64,000 nucleotides of DNA from Gemmatimonadaceae bacterium (GCA_019752115.1 JAIEMN010000022.1:1-64000); one strand, 5' to 3'; counted from the stretch's first letter, positions 17,020 to 26,796 are shown. Numbers and translations are program-made. Notes: generated by a model from the letters alone, not told the origin.

Positions 17020-18798
17020 TTACTCCGGAAGCGGGGGAACGGGGAGCAACCCCGAATCCATTCGACCATCTTCGACACTTAAAAGGAAGTGTCGATCGAG
17101 CAACTGATTATGAAACGTGCAGCTTGTCTCTGAAATGAGGGAGCAGGCATGACACGCCGACCCGTTCATCCCTCGCACGCCCTGAGAGCGCGTTTCTGCG
17201 CATACCGGATCCGCGGAACACCATGCAGCGTCGTTCAGAGCGGCTTCAAGAGTTCTGCCCAGAGTCGCCGGTTCACCCATACGAACCAGTCCACCTAGCG
17301 AACCCTCAGAGTCCGCGTCTGCCGTGTAGATGAGGAGTCCGGCCATGCCATCGCCGGCGTAGACTCTCTCGCGCAACGCTGTCGAAGAATAGCCGGCGTC
17401 AAATGCCAGACGCCTTATAAGCGCATGGCTGAGGGTATGCACAGCCAAAAACCGTGCGGTTACCGTGGCGGGGGATCGACCACTTCCTTGGTGAAGCTGC
17501 GCTAGCCTTTGAAGTCTCGCGAGCAGCGAAGGCGAAAGGCTGTTCTCCCATCGGGATACATACTCCTCTGAAAGTCGAATGAAGACTCCTTCGCCCCACA
17601 CCTCTACACCGGGCAGCCAGTGATTCTCGATAGCAGAGTGAAGCGGCTGCCGAAGCCCTCCATCTGACACTCGTCGAAAGGAGAGCAATGCGCGTACTTC
17701 GCGAAGCCGAGGCAGTAGACTGATGCTCTCAACTGCGTCTTTGAGCTGTAGCGACCAGTCTTCGTGCGGCGGGCGCACCCTGATTATCAGTGATGGGTGC
17801 TCAAGGTCGCTCCTGCGGGAGAGCACTGGCCACTCTCGACGAAGTATCTCCTCTTGAGTCGCACCCGATAGATCATGGTCATTCGCCTCGACGTTTGGCT
17901 TACCCTCCAACTCGAGGATAAAGGCCTCTTCAATCTCCGCAAGCGATACTCCACGTTCTTGCGCAAGGTCGCTGAGTAACTGCCTCCAGGCTTGTGCCAC
18001 GTCCTTTGGCGCAAAAGCTTGAGCCATAGTGCGCGCTGGAGCCCATGTCGGCTTCGCCAACTGTTCTGCCAGAAAGGCTCGCAATCCGCCCGTCGGCATC
18101 GCACCATCAACAACTATGTCGATAGCAGAGAGCTGATCGGGAAAGTAGAGATTGGAATCACCGCGCCGATGACCGAACGGCTGCTTATCACAAGGATCGC
18201 CGTCTTGACTCATCCACGGCTGGCGTCCACGACACTTACCAGGCAATGGACGGGTGGTGAGACCCTCAAGGGTATTTCGTGCTCCGCATTCGCATTCGAT
18301 GCGAAGCGTCTCCCAGTCACCGCCGCGCGCTCCGGTTGTCTTGAAATGCATTCGGGCAGCTCCCGGCGCGCACTGTCCGCTTGATGCAACATGGTTGTTC
18401 CGATGAGCCCAACGAAACCAATCGATCTCGTCGAGATGACCGTCTTCACAGGCCTGAACGAAGCCCATTGGCGTTAACTCCGCCTTTTTGCACTCAGCAC
18501 ATCTCGGGGTGGTGAAGCCCTTCGTTATCAGCTCCGCTTCCTTGTCCGGCGTAAGCTTGACCATGATTCTGCACAACGGGCAGAACAACCAACGCGGAAA
18601 CCGGACAAACGGTGCGCTCGCGAAGGGCGTTCGAATCTCTCGTCGCGTAATTCGCTGAAGTTCGGATTCGGGCAGAGCGAGCGTATCCGCGGGTGCCCAA
18701 CGCGATAGATCCGCACACACAAAGCTATCCTGACCAACTTCGACGATAGCGCCTACCCCAAATGGGGTGACGAGCTGTCCACGGCGAACTCCGCTCAT
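17020..18798 (-). CDS. drmB: DISARM protein DrmB (DUF1998)
   Basis: 592 residues. The N-terminus VRRGQLVTPFGVGAIVE is the typical DrmB opening. Zinc-binding cysteines follow (C73, C76, C100, C103), then ACEDGHLDEIDWFRWAH from residue 117. The C-terminal DUF1998 block contains HTLSHALIRRLAFDAGY, a GLLIYTADADSEGSLGGL segment and a late Cys cluster (SACHACSLISETSC). In characterised DISARM, DrmA and DrmB form a complex that loads on phage DNA 5' ends. The ATG at 18798 overlaps the drmA stop (ATGA), as expected for a complex. Length and motif order are normal for the family. Confidence 0.92.
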   Translation of the reverse strand: MSGVRRGQLVTPFGVGAIVEVGQDSFVCADLSRWAPADTLALPESELQRITRREIRTPFASAPFVRFPRWLFCPLCRIMVKLTPDKEAELITKGFTTPRCAECKKAELTPMGFVQACEDGHLDEIDWFRWAHRNNHVASSGQCAPGAARMHFKTTGARGGDWETLRIECECGARNTLEGLTTRPLPGKCRGRQPWMSQDGDPCDKQPFGHRRGDSNLYFPDQLSAIDIVVDGAMPTGGLRAFLAEQLAKPTWAPARTMAQAFAPKDVAQAWRQLLSDLAQERGVSLAEIEEAFILELEGKPNVEANDHDLSGATQEEILRREWPVLSRRSDLEHPSLIIRVRPPHEDWSLQLKDAVESISLLPRLREVRALLSFRRVSDGGLRQPLHSAIENHWLPGVEVWGEGVFIRLSEEYVSRWENSLSPSLLARLQRLAQLHQGSGRSPATVTARFLAVHTLSHALIRRLAFDAGYSSTALRERVYAGDGMAGLLIYTADADSEGSLGGLVRMGEPATLGRTLEAALNDAAWCSADPVCAETRSQGVRGMNGSACHACSLISETSCTFHNQLLDRHFLLSVEDGRMDSGLLPVPPLPE

Positions 18799-21700
18799 CG
18801 GGTGGATCCAGGTCGCACGATTCGGACGCTAACCTCACTGTCTACATGTCGCATCGTCTGCATCGTTTTCAGGCCCGACTGATCAGCTCCTCCATACGTG
18901 CTCAGAAGGGTCTCGTATTGGGCGCCAGCAACGCCGCGGTGATAGAGGAGGTTGTGCTGCTGATGATCCCGCCAATAATCAACAATTCCTTTCAGCTCTG
19001 ATTGGACTCGTTGCGCGCTCTGCGGCTCTGCAGCAGCCACTCGCTCTGCGAGAGACACCACTAGCTGCTGCACCTCGTCGCCATCGAGGTCGACGAGGGG
19101 CGCGGCCTGATTACTTCCCCAGACGGTTGTATTGCGGATTACAGCGACTAGCGAGGCATGCAGCGTTCGACTAAGAGCAGGAGGAGCCAAGGGGGTTACG
19201 CTCGTCGGCTCCACGAATCGATATAGGTTCTCGTGGAAGGCTTTGAAGTCTTCATAGTGGGATCGATCACGCGACTTCATCGCACTGAAGACGGTTACCA
19301 CGAGGCCTTGGACATCACCACGCCCGACCCTGCTCGTAGCTTGGATGTACTCTGCGGCGAGCTTGGGCTGCCCATTTACCAGCATCAGTCCTAATCGATC
19401 GATATCTATGCCGACCGACATAATGCTTGTACAAGGGACGATGTCTAAGCACGGTTCACCTGACTGCAAAGATGTCTCGAGTCGACGTATCGCATTGTCG
19501 AGCGTCGTCGACATGGTTGCACTCAGTTGCATAACACCTTGCCCACCAAATTCACGGGCGCCTGTTGGCGCGCTCGCGATGACCTGAACACGAGCAGGAA
19601 TCTCGTCGCGGGCGGCGGTCATCGTTCGCCCGAGTTCGCGCCGGCTATTGTGATATGCAACTAAAGTCCAGAATGCATCACGTTCATCGTCAGTGAGGGA
19701 GTTCGATTCCTGCACGGCCTGCAAGAGCGCCGCCGAGGTCCAGACAAGACCCATCAGCGCTCTGGTGTAGCCCTGCCCCATCACTCCGACGTATCTGCGG
19801 GTCCGTTCGTAGTCACTCCGGAAGAAGAACGCGTCATCCCACCTCCTAATTGGCGCAGGGAACACGTAAGAGGGCCTTGCGTACAGCCCGCGTACTTGCT
19901 CGGAGGCATTCTTGATTGTGGCAGTCGAGCAAATGATCTTCGGAACACTGCCGCCACTCCGCACGATGATTTGCTCGATTGCAGCTTCATAGGCCGAGTC
20001 CAGAGTACCGAGCGGCCCGGCAATCAAGTGCAATTCGTCTTGGATTAGGAGGCTAGGCGGAGTGGAGCGACCGTCGACGCCAGAGAAGAACACTCGCGCG
20101 CTCTCTCGCCATGTAAGCTGCGCAAACTTGTCGACGGTTCCGATCAGCATGCTCGGCGGATGCCGATACAGAGATTCGTCGACCAAATCGACTGGAAGTT
20201 GCTCGTGAAACTCGCATCGACTATTTGGGCAGAAGAGTCGGAACTCTTGCTCGGTAGCGACAACTCCCCACTTCTTCGAGTCGTCTGGAAACAGGTCTGC
20301 CGCGCAGCGAGGGCAACGTGACAGGAGGAATGGATTTTTTCGATCTCCCACTCCGCTGCGGAAGTCCTCGAGCTTCTCGTGCGCCTCCACGTAGGTGTTT
20401 GGCGTGAGGCCTTTGTCTCTGCCACCAACCCAAAGCCCCAGGCGAAATGACCGATCTCCGAGCAATCGGGGATCGGCCCGCCTGAGGCGCTCTAATGCCA
20501 CGAATAGCGCGGACGTTCTTTGGAACTGCTGTGCGGTGAGCATCCTCAAGGTGTAACGACTGAGGATTGCAGTGGCACCTTCGCTAACGTGATCGTGCAG
20601 CCTTCGACGTATTAATTCAAATGCCGCAAGCAGTAAGTAGGCCTCCGTCTTTCCGCCGCCAGTCGGAAACCATATCACGTCTGCGGTAAGCCGCTCTGGT
20701 GCCTCCTCATTACACAGTCCCTCCAGCACTCCGAGAAAGAACGCTATCTGGAATGGACGCCACACTCTTCCTTCGTAGTGAGCAAGCTCTGGAGGGGTCG
20801 GATCGATTAAATGCTGGTTCTTTCGAGCAACTTCCTTGAGATAGGAGGTGAGAACCATCTGCTCACCCATCGCAGTATTCGCCATTCCGAATGCCCGGCG
20901 TGCGATCGCGTCTGACTCAAGGCGGCGCACGCCCTGACGCATTCTCTTTGCCCACCCCCCAGCGCGAGACGCGAGCTCGACCGCTACCTGCTCGTGTAAC
21001 ATCCCGGCTTCAGCACGTTGCTGTTCGATCCATTCTTCATATGCTTCAACGAATCGACCGAGAACTCGCGCCAGCTGGTCAGGCTGGTCGACCTGCTCCG
21101 AGAGCCACTTTACAGACAGTGCCGATGGGTCGATAGCCGCGGACGCTGGCAGCGTGAATGTTGCGAGTGGTACGTCAGTCGAGGGGAGGAAGTTGATCGA
21201 CACCTCGGTACAGCGCCCCCCCTCTAGCTTCCAGTCGCCCGAGACCCCATGGCCACGTGCGAATGGAACGGACGCGCGATAGAGAAACTGCTCCTCTCGC
21301 AGAGCGTCTGAAGCCTTAGCCGGCAGCGGATACGGGTGCACGGTACCCGAGCTCGGGCTACACGAGAGAGCAACCTGAAACAGCGCGCGCTCCGTGTCCA
21401 ACGCCGATCGCTGCCGTTGCTGATTGACTAGAGAGACCGTAACGAGCCGCTTGTCTCGGAGTGTGCGCCACCGCGACGTGACCACAGCGCGCCCATCAAA
21501 GATCACTGCGGTTGGGCTTCCTTGCGACAATTCGACAACATGGCCACTTCCATCCGCCAGCGGGATCCGTTGCCATCTCTCCTGCGACCGGCCCCTTGCG
21601 GGCTCTGGACTCTCTGCGGGGATCTGCTCATATCGTGCGCCGTTGACTGTGCACGAGACTGTAACACCTGCATCGACTACGAAACTGATACCGACGGCGC

Positions 21701-21968
21701 TAGGCAGCGTCTCGTCCGCAAGAGATAACCAGTCGTCTGCGCCACCGTCGTCTTCCTTCCTTCCCGTTGCCTGCGGCGACGGAAGATCAACGCCGGCGGC
21801 GACTTGATCAGCGGCTCCATCTATAGAACCGCCTTGCCCGAAAAGAATCCCCATCATGTACTGTAGCCAGATGCGTCCCTCGACGACCTCCGTCGCTCCC
21901 GAGCGCGGCCCAACAAGCCGACTCGAGAGAAATGAGACAATAGAAGCGCGTCCGTCAGATGCGGTCAT
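18795..21968 (-). CDS. drmA: DISARM helicase DrmA
   Basis: An SF2 helicase of about 1057 residues from the ATG at 21968; an upstream TTG at 22046 would add 26 residues with an unlikely hydrophobic stretch. The N-terminus (IVSFLSSRLVGP) is typical of DrmA. Walker A is WFPTGGGKTEAY and the DExH region reads LIQDELHLIAGPLGTLDS, both diagnostic for the family. A CPRCAADLF...CPNSRCEFH zinc element lies between them. The helicase C-terminal part has SVGIDIDRLGLMLVNGQPK and ATSRVGRGDVQG. In known DISARM systems this ATPase is the core motor with DrmB. It is translationally coupled to drmB downstream and separated by about 180 bases from the NERD-ATPase gene upstream. Confidence 0.92.
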   Translation of the reverse strand: MTASDGRASIVSFLSSRLVGPRSGATEVVEGRIWLQYMMGILFGQGGSIDGAADQVAAGVDLPSPQATGRKEDDGGADDWLSLADETLPSAVGISFVVDAGVTVSCTVNGARYEQIPAESPEPARGRSQERWQRIPLADGSGHVVELSQGSPTAVIFDGRAVVTSRWRTLRDKRLVTVSLVNQQRQRSALDTERALFQVALSCSPSSGTVHPYPLPAKASDALREEQFLYRASVPFARGHGVSGDWKLEGGRCTEVSINFLPSTDVPLATFTLPASAAIDPSALSVKWLSEQVDQPDQLARVLGRFVEAYEEWIEQQRAEAGMLHEQVAVELASRAGGWAKRMRQGVRRLESDAIARRAFGMANTAMGEQMVLTSYLKEVARKNQHLIDPTPPELAHYEGRVWRPFQIAFFLGVLEGLCNEEAPERLTADVIWFPTGGGKTEAYLLLAAFELIRRRLHDHVSEGATAILSRYTLRMLTAQQFQRTSALFVALERLRRADPRLLGDRSFRLGLWVGGRDKGLTPNTYVEAHEKLEDFRSGVGDRKNPFLLSRCPRCAADLFPDDSKKWGVVATEQEFRLFCPNSRCEFHEQLPVDLVDESLYRHPPSMLIGTVDKFAQLTWRESARVFFSGVDGRSTPPSLLIQDELHLIAGPLGTLDSAYEAAIEQIIVRSGGSVPKIICSTATIKNASEQVRGLYARPSYVFPAPIRRWDDAFFFRSDYERTRRYVGVMGQGYTRALMGLVWTSAALLQAVQESNSLTDDERDAFWTLVAYHNSRRELGRTMTAARDEIPARVQVIASAPTGAREFGGQGVMQLSATMSTTLDNAIRRLETSLQSGEPCLDIVPCTSIMSVGIDIDRLGLMLVNGQPKLAAEYIQATSRVGRGDVQGLVVTVFSAMKSRDRSHYEDFKAFHENLYRFVEPTSVTPLAPPALSRTLHASLVAVIRNTTVWGSNQAAPLVDLDGDEVQQLVVSLAERVAAAEPQSAQRVQSELKGIVDYWRDHQQHNLLYHRGVAGAQYETLLSTYGGADQSGLKTMQTMRHVDSEVSVRIVRPGSTR

Positions 21969-22151
21969 AAGGGCCCCGGAGGCAAGCAGCAAACATAGAG
22001 CGGATTTGAGCCAGCGTTCAGGCAGGGTGTGCCCGAGCGTTAACAATTAGCTCGATTGTACGCGGAAGACAGTCATCAGTCAAACGCGCACCCACACCAC
22101 GGGTTTACGATCGCGCAGGCCTTGAGGCAAGACTAATTGAGTAATGGCTCT

Positions 22152-23780
22152 CTAGGACACGCCTGATACGGCAAGCGCCAGCATTCGCGTTTTTATACCG
22201 GTAGTACAGGCGATCACACCTGCAAACGTTGCACGCGTGACTGCGAGATATGCCAGTCCACGCAACTCTTCGTCAGACAAAACATCATCCAATCCGAAAA
22301 TCTGTACGTACTCACTCTCGAGACCTCTGAACTCATCGATCGCGGCAAGGGCAACCGATCGCCCACGCTTCGCCATCGCGAAGGAAGAGCCCCAAGGAGC
22401 CGGTTCGAGAGCAGCCTTGCGTGAACATGCAATCGCGTCGCTCCTTCCCGCTTCACTAGCGTATAGCAGTACAATCTCGTCCGGAGGCGTCTCAGCGATT
22501 ATCCAGCTTGATAGCTGCGCGGCAGCGGCGGCGGCTACATCAGACCTTCGATGAGCGACTGCCCATCCTAGCTGCGGACCAGCTCCGCGCACCCTCGCAG
22601 TGCCGATGCGAATCCCAGACAGGGTTTCCGCAGCAGCCAAGAGCTGAGGAGTGTTTCGGCAGTTCTGAAATATTTGTTGCGGCAATGCCCATCGACGGAG
22701 CTCATCTAGAACCGACTTATCAACGGGCGCCTTGATTGATATTTGACTCTTATAGTCGCCAAACCAGCACCAGCGTCCGGAGGACAGTCCACCCGCAACG
22801 CACGTATCGAGCGCTAGGGCGTAATCAACGTTGGTGATCTGCTGCCCCTCATCGACAACCAGAACATCTGCGATCGGCTTTCCCTTCCGGTCAATGAGTG
22901 AGCTCGCGGCCACAACCTCAACGTTCTCAGGTAGTCCAGCCGTCACGCTTAGGTATTGAGCAAGGGCTTCCGCGCCGCACACGAAGAGCACCCTGCGCCC
23001 ACAAGTGGCTTCGCGGCGCGCGAACTCGATGGCAAGAAAGGTCTTTCCGCACCCGGCACCTCCGGTGACGAGGAGTCGAGGCTCAGTGCTTAGCTGATCG
23101 AGAAGCTCGTACTGTTCCTCCGTGAGCTGAACACGCTCTTCGCGCGTCGCTCGCAAACGAAGCGAAAGAGGAACTGCGCGGTCGAACTCAGGCCGAAGTC
23201 GGCGCACTACGCTTTGAATTGTCGTACTGCTCCAGTCGCCCTTGGCGCTACTGTGCTTCTGCCAGTAACGCACCACACGATTCAGAAATGCCACCAGCGA
23301 TCGAGAATTCTCGAGGTCCTCACAGCTGCCCGTGAGCTCTGCCGGCATCTCTGGACCACCGACAATTCCTTCTAGATCCTTTCGACGCATGCTCGCAAGG
23401 ATGACGCAAAAACCACCAAGCACAGGCTTGGATAGTCCAAGCGACGCGTCTCGTGCCAGGAGTCCCTCGAGAGCAAAGAACCCACCGCTTGCCTGAGCAA
23501 ACGGACTTTCCTTGCGACGTATAGTTCCTCGGTCTGAGCGATATTGCCATTCTCCGTCGTGACACGAGACCGCGCCTCCTTTGACTTCAATGGCAATCAG
23601 CCCAAACGGGCTGAGCACCACAAAGTCGATCTCTCCCCATCTCTTGCGCTCATTCTCGGACAGGTTGACGGACGACAGCGCGACTGTGTCTTTTGCCCAA
23701 TCGGTCGCCTGCAGCAGTTGAAACACGTGCTGCTCGGTCCAGGTGAGTCCTACACTTGGAGAGGTGGGGATAATCTTCAC
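22152..23780 (-). CDS. NERD-domain nuclease/SF1 ATPase fusion
   Basis: 542 residues. N-terminal NERD-type nuclease domain: E near residue 18, then GEIDFVVLSPFGLIAIEVKGG (about 48-68) giving the D...E-x-K catalytic pattern. C-terminal SF1 ATPase: Walker A GGAGCGKTFLA, Walker B LVVDEGQQ, a Q-sensing NCRNT motif, DEFRGLESEYVQIFG and YLAVTRAT. GTG start at 23780. It sits immediately upstream of drmA, about where accessory genes lie in DISARM class 2 loci; I cannot tell whether it corresponds to DrmE. A DNA-end-acting nuclease/translocase fits phage DNA degradation (inference). Confidence 0.85.
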   Translation of the reverse strand: MKIIPTSPSVGLTWTEQHVFQLLQATDWAKDTVALSSVNLSENERKRWGEIDFVVLSPFGLIAIEVKGGAVSCHDGEWQYRSDRGTIRRKESPFAQASGGFFALEGLLARDASLGLSKPVLGGFCVILASMRRKDLEGIVGGPEMPAELTGSCEDLENSRSLVAFLNRVVRYWQKHSSAKGDWSSTTIQSVVRRLRPEFDRAVPLSLRLRATREERVQLTEEQYELLDQLSTEPRLLVTGGAGCGKTFLAIEFARREATCGRRVLFVCGAEALAQYLSVTAGLPENVEVVAASSLIDRKGKPIADVLVVDEGQQITNVDYALALDTCVAGGLSSGRWCWFGDYKSQISIKAPVDKSVLDELRRWALPQQIFQNCRNTPQLLAAAETLSGIRIGTARVRGAGPQLGWAVAHRRSDVAAAAAAQLSSWIIAETPPDEIVLLYASEAGRSDAIACSRKAALEPAPWGSSFAMAKRGRSVALAAIDEFRGLESEYVQIFGLDDVLSDEELRGLAYLAVTRATFAGVIACTTGIKTRMLALAVSGVS

Positions 23781-23871
23781 GGGTCAGGCGCTTGGAGATT
23801 CGTTTGCACGAAGGCGGCGAAGTAGCCGTATCCCGGACTGCCAGGATCCCACATTCGCTTTCGTTCGACTT

Positions 23872-24987
23872 TCAGTCGGCTGAGAAGAGATCCGTCGCCT
23901 TTGAGAGCATTGTTTTCGCCTCGGCCGGCCTCGATTTCTTTCTTGCCCCCCCACGCATCGCACCGGTGCCGCCCGCCGCCTGAGCGGCGCGGCGCTGTTC
24001 TCGTAAAGCCTTAGCCCTGTTGCGAAGCTCAATGATCTCCGCCTCATGCGCGCGGATACGATTCATCGACTCCGGAGATAGACTCGCCAGCCTGAAGGCA
24101 CGATGCCGATCAGTACGCAGGTTGGCAGCTTCAGCTGCAAGCGCTTCGCGCAGCCCAGTACCTGCGCGTGCACCGATGCCATTCTTGCTAAAAAATTCGC
24201 TCAGCTGTAGCGCGACGCCGCTCTCGCTCGCTTTACCCCAGTAGTTCCCGCCCGTAACCCGAGAGGCTCGAAGGCATTCTAGTCGCTTGGGATTGTACTT
24301 GGTTTTGTTTGTGGGCACCGTCGCGAAAGCGTAGCTAAATCGCTTGAATGACTGAGGATGGTACCCCTTCACTCCCACCGAGACAGACAGGTCTGGCACC
24401 TTGGAGTGATAGACGATGTCCCAGAGCATTGGGATTTGCGCATTCTCGTTCCAGTTGGTCTTACACTGAATCACCGCTAAAGACGTCTTTGAGATCAACT
24501 GAGAACACGCAAAATCAAGTTGAGCATCAAGCGAGGACGAGACTGTCAGCGCGTTATTGAGCACCTCGTGCCCATCAGGAAACGAGACTGCAACTAGATC
24601 AGACTCTGAGTTTGCCGTTACTGATTCATAAATGATCGTAACGGCGTTCTGAATGGACTTAGGCGCCATCGCCCGCTTGAAGACAACAGCGTCCGATCCG
24701 ATCAACGCCAGGTTCAGGTACCAGCAGACGAGCGACTCCCAGTTGTTTCCTGCATTCGCAACGGCGTCTTGACCGCGCTCGCCGGCCCTTCGACTCAGAA
24801 AAACGTCGCGTAGGTGGCCGCTCAACGCGAAAACGCTGTCAGCAGTCGGAGTATCGCCCAGCTCATGATTGATTTTCGGGGCCCAATCCAACCAGGCAAA
24901 TTCAAAGTCAGATGGAGTTCCCTTCTTCGAACGCGCAAAGAGGGCGTCGATTACCCAAGCTCGAGCGTTTTCACAGAGAATGGACAT
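23872..24987 (-). CDS. Putative type II restriction endonuclease
   Basis: 371 residues from ATG at 24987, preceded by AGG-rich sequence. Between the C5 methyltransferase gene and the NERD-ATPase, on the same strand. A PD-(D/E)XK-like core is suggested by QLDFACSQLI followed by LAVIQCKTNWN, where Q-x-K replaces E-x-K, and by a preceding ESDLVAVSFPDG. Downstream are AQIPMLWDIVY and a Lys/Arg-rich tail rich in Ala. This layout resembles sequence-specific endonucleases paired with cytosine-5 methylases. I do not recognise the specificity. The long basic C-terminal segment (residues 290-371) is unusual. An alternative is a modification-dependent or regulatory protein of the same locus. Confidence 0.6.
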   Translation of the reverse strand: MSILCENARAWVIDALFARSKKGTPSDFEFAWLDWAPKINHELGDTPTADSVFALSGHLRDVFLSRRAGERGQDAVANAGNNWESLVCWYLNLALIGSDAVVFKRAMAPKSIQNAVTIIYESVTANSESDLVAVSFPDGHEVLNNALTVSSSLDAQLDFACSQLISKTSLAVIQCKTNWNENAQIPMLWDIVYHSKVPDLSVSVGVKGYHPQSFKRFSYAFATVPTNKTKYNPKRLECLRASRVTGGNYWGKASESGVALQLSEFFSKNGIGARAGTGLREALAAEAANLRTDRHRAFRLASLSPESMNRIRAHEAEIIELRNRAKALREQRRAAQAAGGTGAMRGGARKKSRPAEAKTMLSKATDLFSAD

Positions 24988-25057
24988 TCGCCTGAACCTA
25001 GTTGATGCGGTTTGGGATCTCGCGCGGAGCGAAAGAGAGAAACTTCCAAGGACATCG

Positions 25058-26314
25058 CTATAGCGCAGTCGGATTGTGTCCTTCCAACAGTGCACGCAAG
25101 TGCAACCCGAGCTCCCGCGCGAGCCCCACTGGCACTGCATTACCGATTTGAGTGTACCTCGGCACCTCGCGCTCCCACATGTCTAGATCTGGGATTCCGG
25201 CACGCCGGTGACCACCAGTCGTGCGGGGCCCCCTAAACTTGTACCAGTCGGGAAAAGCCTGAAGGCGCGCCCACTCACGGACGGTAAGAATTCTAGGCTG
25301 CGAGTAGTGAACGAAATCATCAGGGAGCGAAGTGGCCGTGATTGTCGGCCCCACTGACGTCCAACGGGGAGGCAGCCATCGTTGGGCGAATTTCTTCGTT
25401 TTGTGCTTGTCTGAAATCGCTCCACGATTGTCAATCATGTACTGGAACTTTTCGACAACACGCGCGGAGTGCTTAGCGTAGTCTTGCTCCAGCAGCTCAT
25501 CGCCTGCGCGCATCAAGCTTCCGTCCGGCTTAGTGCGCATCATTCGCTGGTAGTTCGTCTGGGGCTCTCGCAGGTAGCGTTCCGTCTTACCCTGAGACAA
25601 GTAGTCCTTGTCTACAAGATCATCGAGGACATCCACGAGATCCGGCGCAGGTATCGCACGCTGAGGGATAAGTCCGCGGGGATTATCCGTGAGGTTATCC
25701 CGCACGCTTGTCGCGATCGGAAGCTTCAGGTCCTTCCGAGCGCCGACTAGAAGAATTCGCGGACGATTCTGCGGAATGCCGAAGCTCTTGGCTTGCACGA
25801 GCTGCCACCCGACCTCGTAGCCAGGAATTCTCTCGAAAGTGTGACGAACCTCATCCCAGATCTCACCCTTGCGCCCTTCTTGCGTCCAGCGACCTGAGAG
25901 TAGACCACGAACATTTTCAAAGATGAAGAACTTCGGGCGAATAGAGGAAACCACGCGCACCATCTCTCGGAAGAGATGGTTGGACGGGATCTGCTCCTTC
26001 TGAACGCTGTAGCTCCGGCGATGTCCGATTCCTGAAAAGCCCTGACACGGCGGTCCGCCCGCCACGATATCCACTTCAATGTCTCGCTTCTTCCAGCCCT
26101 TCTTCAAGGCAGTTAGGCGAGCATCAGACAACTCCTCGATCCCTCCGACTCGTTCAACGTCAACTCCTCCAAGATTCTCCTCGAAGGTGTCCGCAGCATC
26201 TCGGTTGATCTCTGAGAACAGGATGGTCCTAAATCCCGCCTGGTGAAGGCCTAGCGAAAGGCCTCCACACCCCGAGAAGAGGTCGACCACGTTTAGCTGC
26301 TTGCCAGGTTGCAT
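25058..26314 (-). CDS. DNA (cytosine-5-)-methyltransferase
   Basis: 418 residues from ATG at 26314. All main C5-methylase motifs are present: I VVDLFSGCGGLSLGLHQAG (residues 9-27), IV GGPPCQGFSG with catalytic C90, VI FENVRG with E133, VIII PQNRPRILLVG, and X QIGNAVPVGLA near the C-terminus. The target-recognition region lies between about 250 and 370. It is the first gene of the long minus-strand block and is followed by a putative restriction enzyme, so it could protect DNA against that enzyme, against the DISARM-like machinery (DrmMII of class 2 DISARM is also a C5 methylase), or both. A vsr-type gene starts 41 bp away in the opposite direction. Confidence 0.93.
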   Translation of the reverse strand: MQPGKQLNVVDLFSGCGGLSLGLHQAGFRTILFSEINRDAADTFEENLGGVDVERVGGIEELSDARLTALKKGWKKRDIEVDIVAGGPPCQGFSGIGHRRSYSVQKEQIPSNHLFREMVRVVSSIRPKFFIFENVRGLLSGRWTQEGRKGEIWDEVRHTFERIPGYEVGWQLVQAKSFGIPQNRPRILLVGARKDLKLPIATSVRDNLTDNPRGLIPQRAIPAPDLVDVLDDLVDKDYLSQGKTERYLREPQTNYQRMMRTKPDGSLMRAGDELLEQDYAKHSARVVEKFQYMIDNRGAISDKHKTKKFAQRWLPPRWTSVGPTITATSLPDDFVHYSQPRILTVREWARLQAFPDWYKFRGPRTTGGHRRAGIPDLDMWEREVPRYTQIGNAVPVGLARELGLHLRALLEGHNPTAL

Positions 26315-26355
26315 TCGGTTACGAGTCTGTTGAAGCGTGCACTGAGGAGGACACC

Positions 26356-26796
26356 GTGGGACAAGACACCAAGAATCGCGGGATCGTTTCGCCTCCAAGC
26401 TCCGCAAGATCGCGGATTATGAGCGCCATAAAGTCGAGAGGTAATCGTTCTACCGAGATGAAGCTGGCGGAGCTATTGCGTAGGGTTCCCGCCCTAAAGG
26501 GGTGGCGAAGACACGCTCCACTTGCTGGAACCCCCGACTTTACTTGGAGAAAGGCAAAGTTGGCTGTTTTTGTAGACGGCTGCTTCTGGCACGGTTGTCC
26601 TCGATGCTATGCCAAACCCAGAAAGAACGCGGAGTTCTGGGCGGCAAAGGTCGAGAGCAACCGCCGACGCGACCGGCGAGTAAACAACGAGCTTCGAGCT
26701 GCGGGCTGGACTGTTCTCCGGGTGTGGGAGTGCAGAGTCTCTAATTCAGGAACGCTTGGGCGAATCTCTCGTGCGCTTCGTGCATCGCGCAGTTAG
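26356..26796 (+). CDS. vsr: Very short patch repair endonuclease (Vsr)
   Basis: 146 residues. GTG start at 26356 with an excellent GAGGAGG site five bases upstream. Vsr hallmarks: RSRIMSAIKSRGNRSTEMKL at residues 19-38, GTPDF (metal-binding Asp), then FVDGCFWHGCPRCY with the zinc/catalytic His and Cys, FWAAKVESNRRRDRRVN, and AAGWTVLRVWEC. Vsr nicks T:G mismatches arising from deamination of 5-methylcytosine, which fits its position divergent from the C5 methylase. The short intergenic region (41 bp) must hold both promoters or one of them. Length is normal for the family. Confidence 0.93.
   Translation: MGQDTKNRGIVSPPSSARSRIMSAIKSRGNRSTEMKLAELLRRVPALKGWRRHAPLAGTPDFTWRKAKLAVFVDGCFWHGCPRCYAKPRKNAEFWAAKVESNRRRDRRVNNELRAAGWTVLRVWECRVSNSGTLGRISRALRASRS

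Noticed and set aside
10842-18798. A DrmC (phospholipase D) gene
   Set aside because: No HxKxxxxD motif is seen in any protein of the block; the two unknown proteins do not show it.
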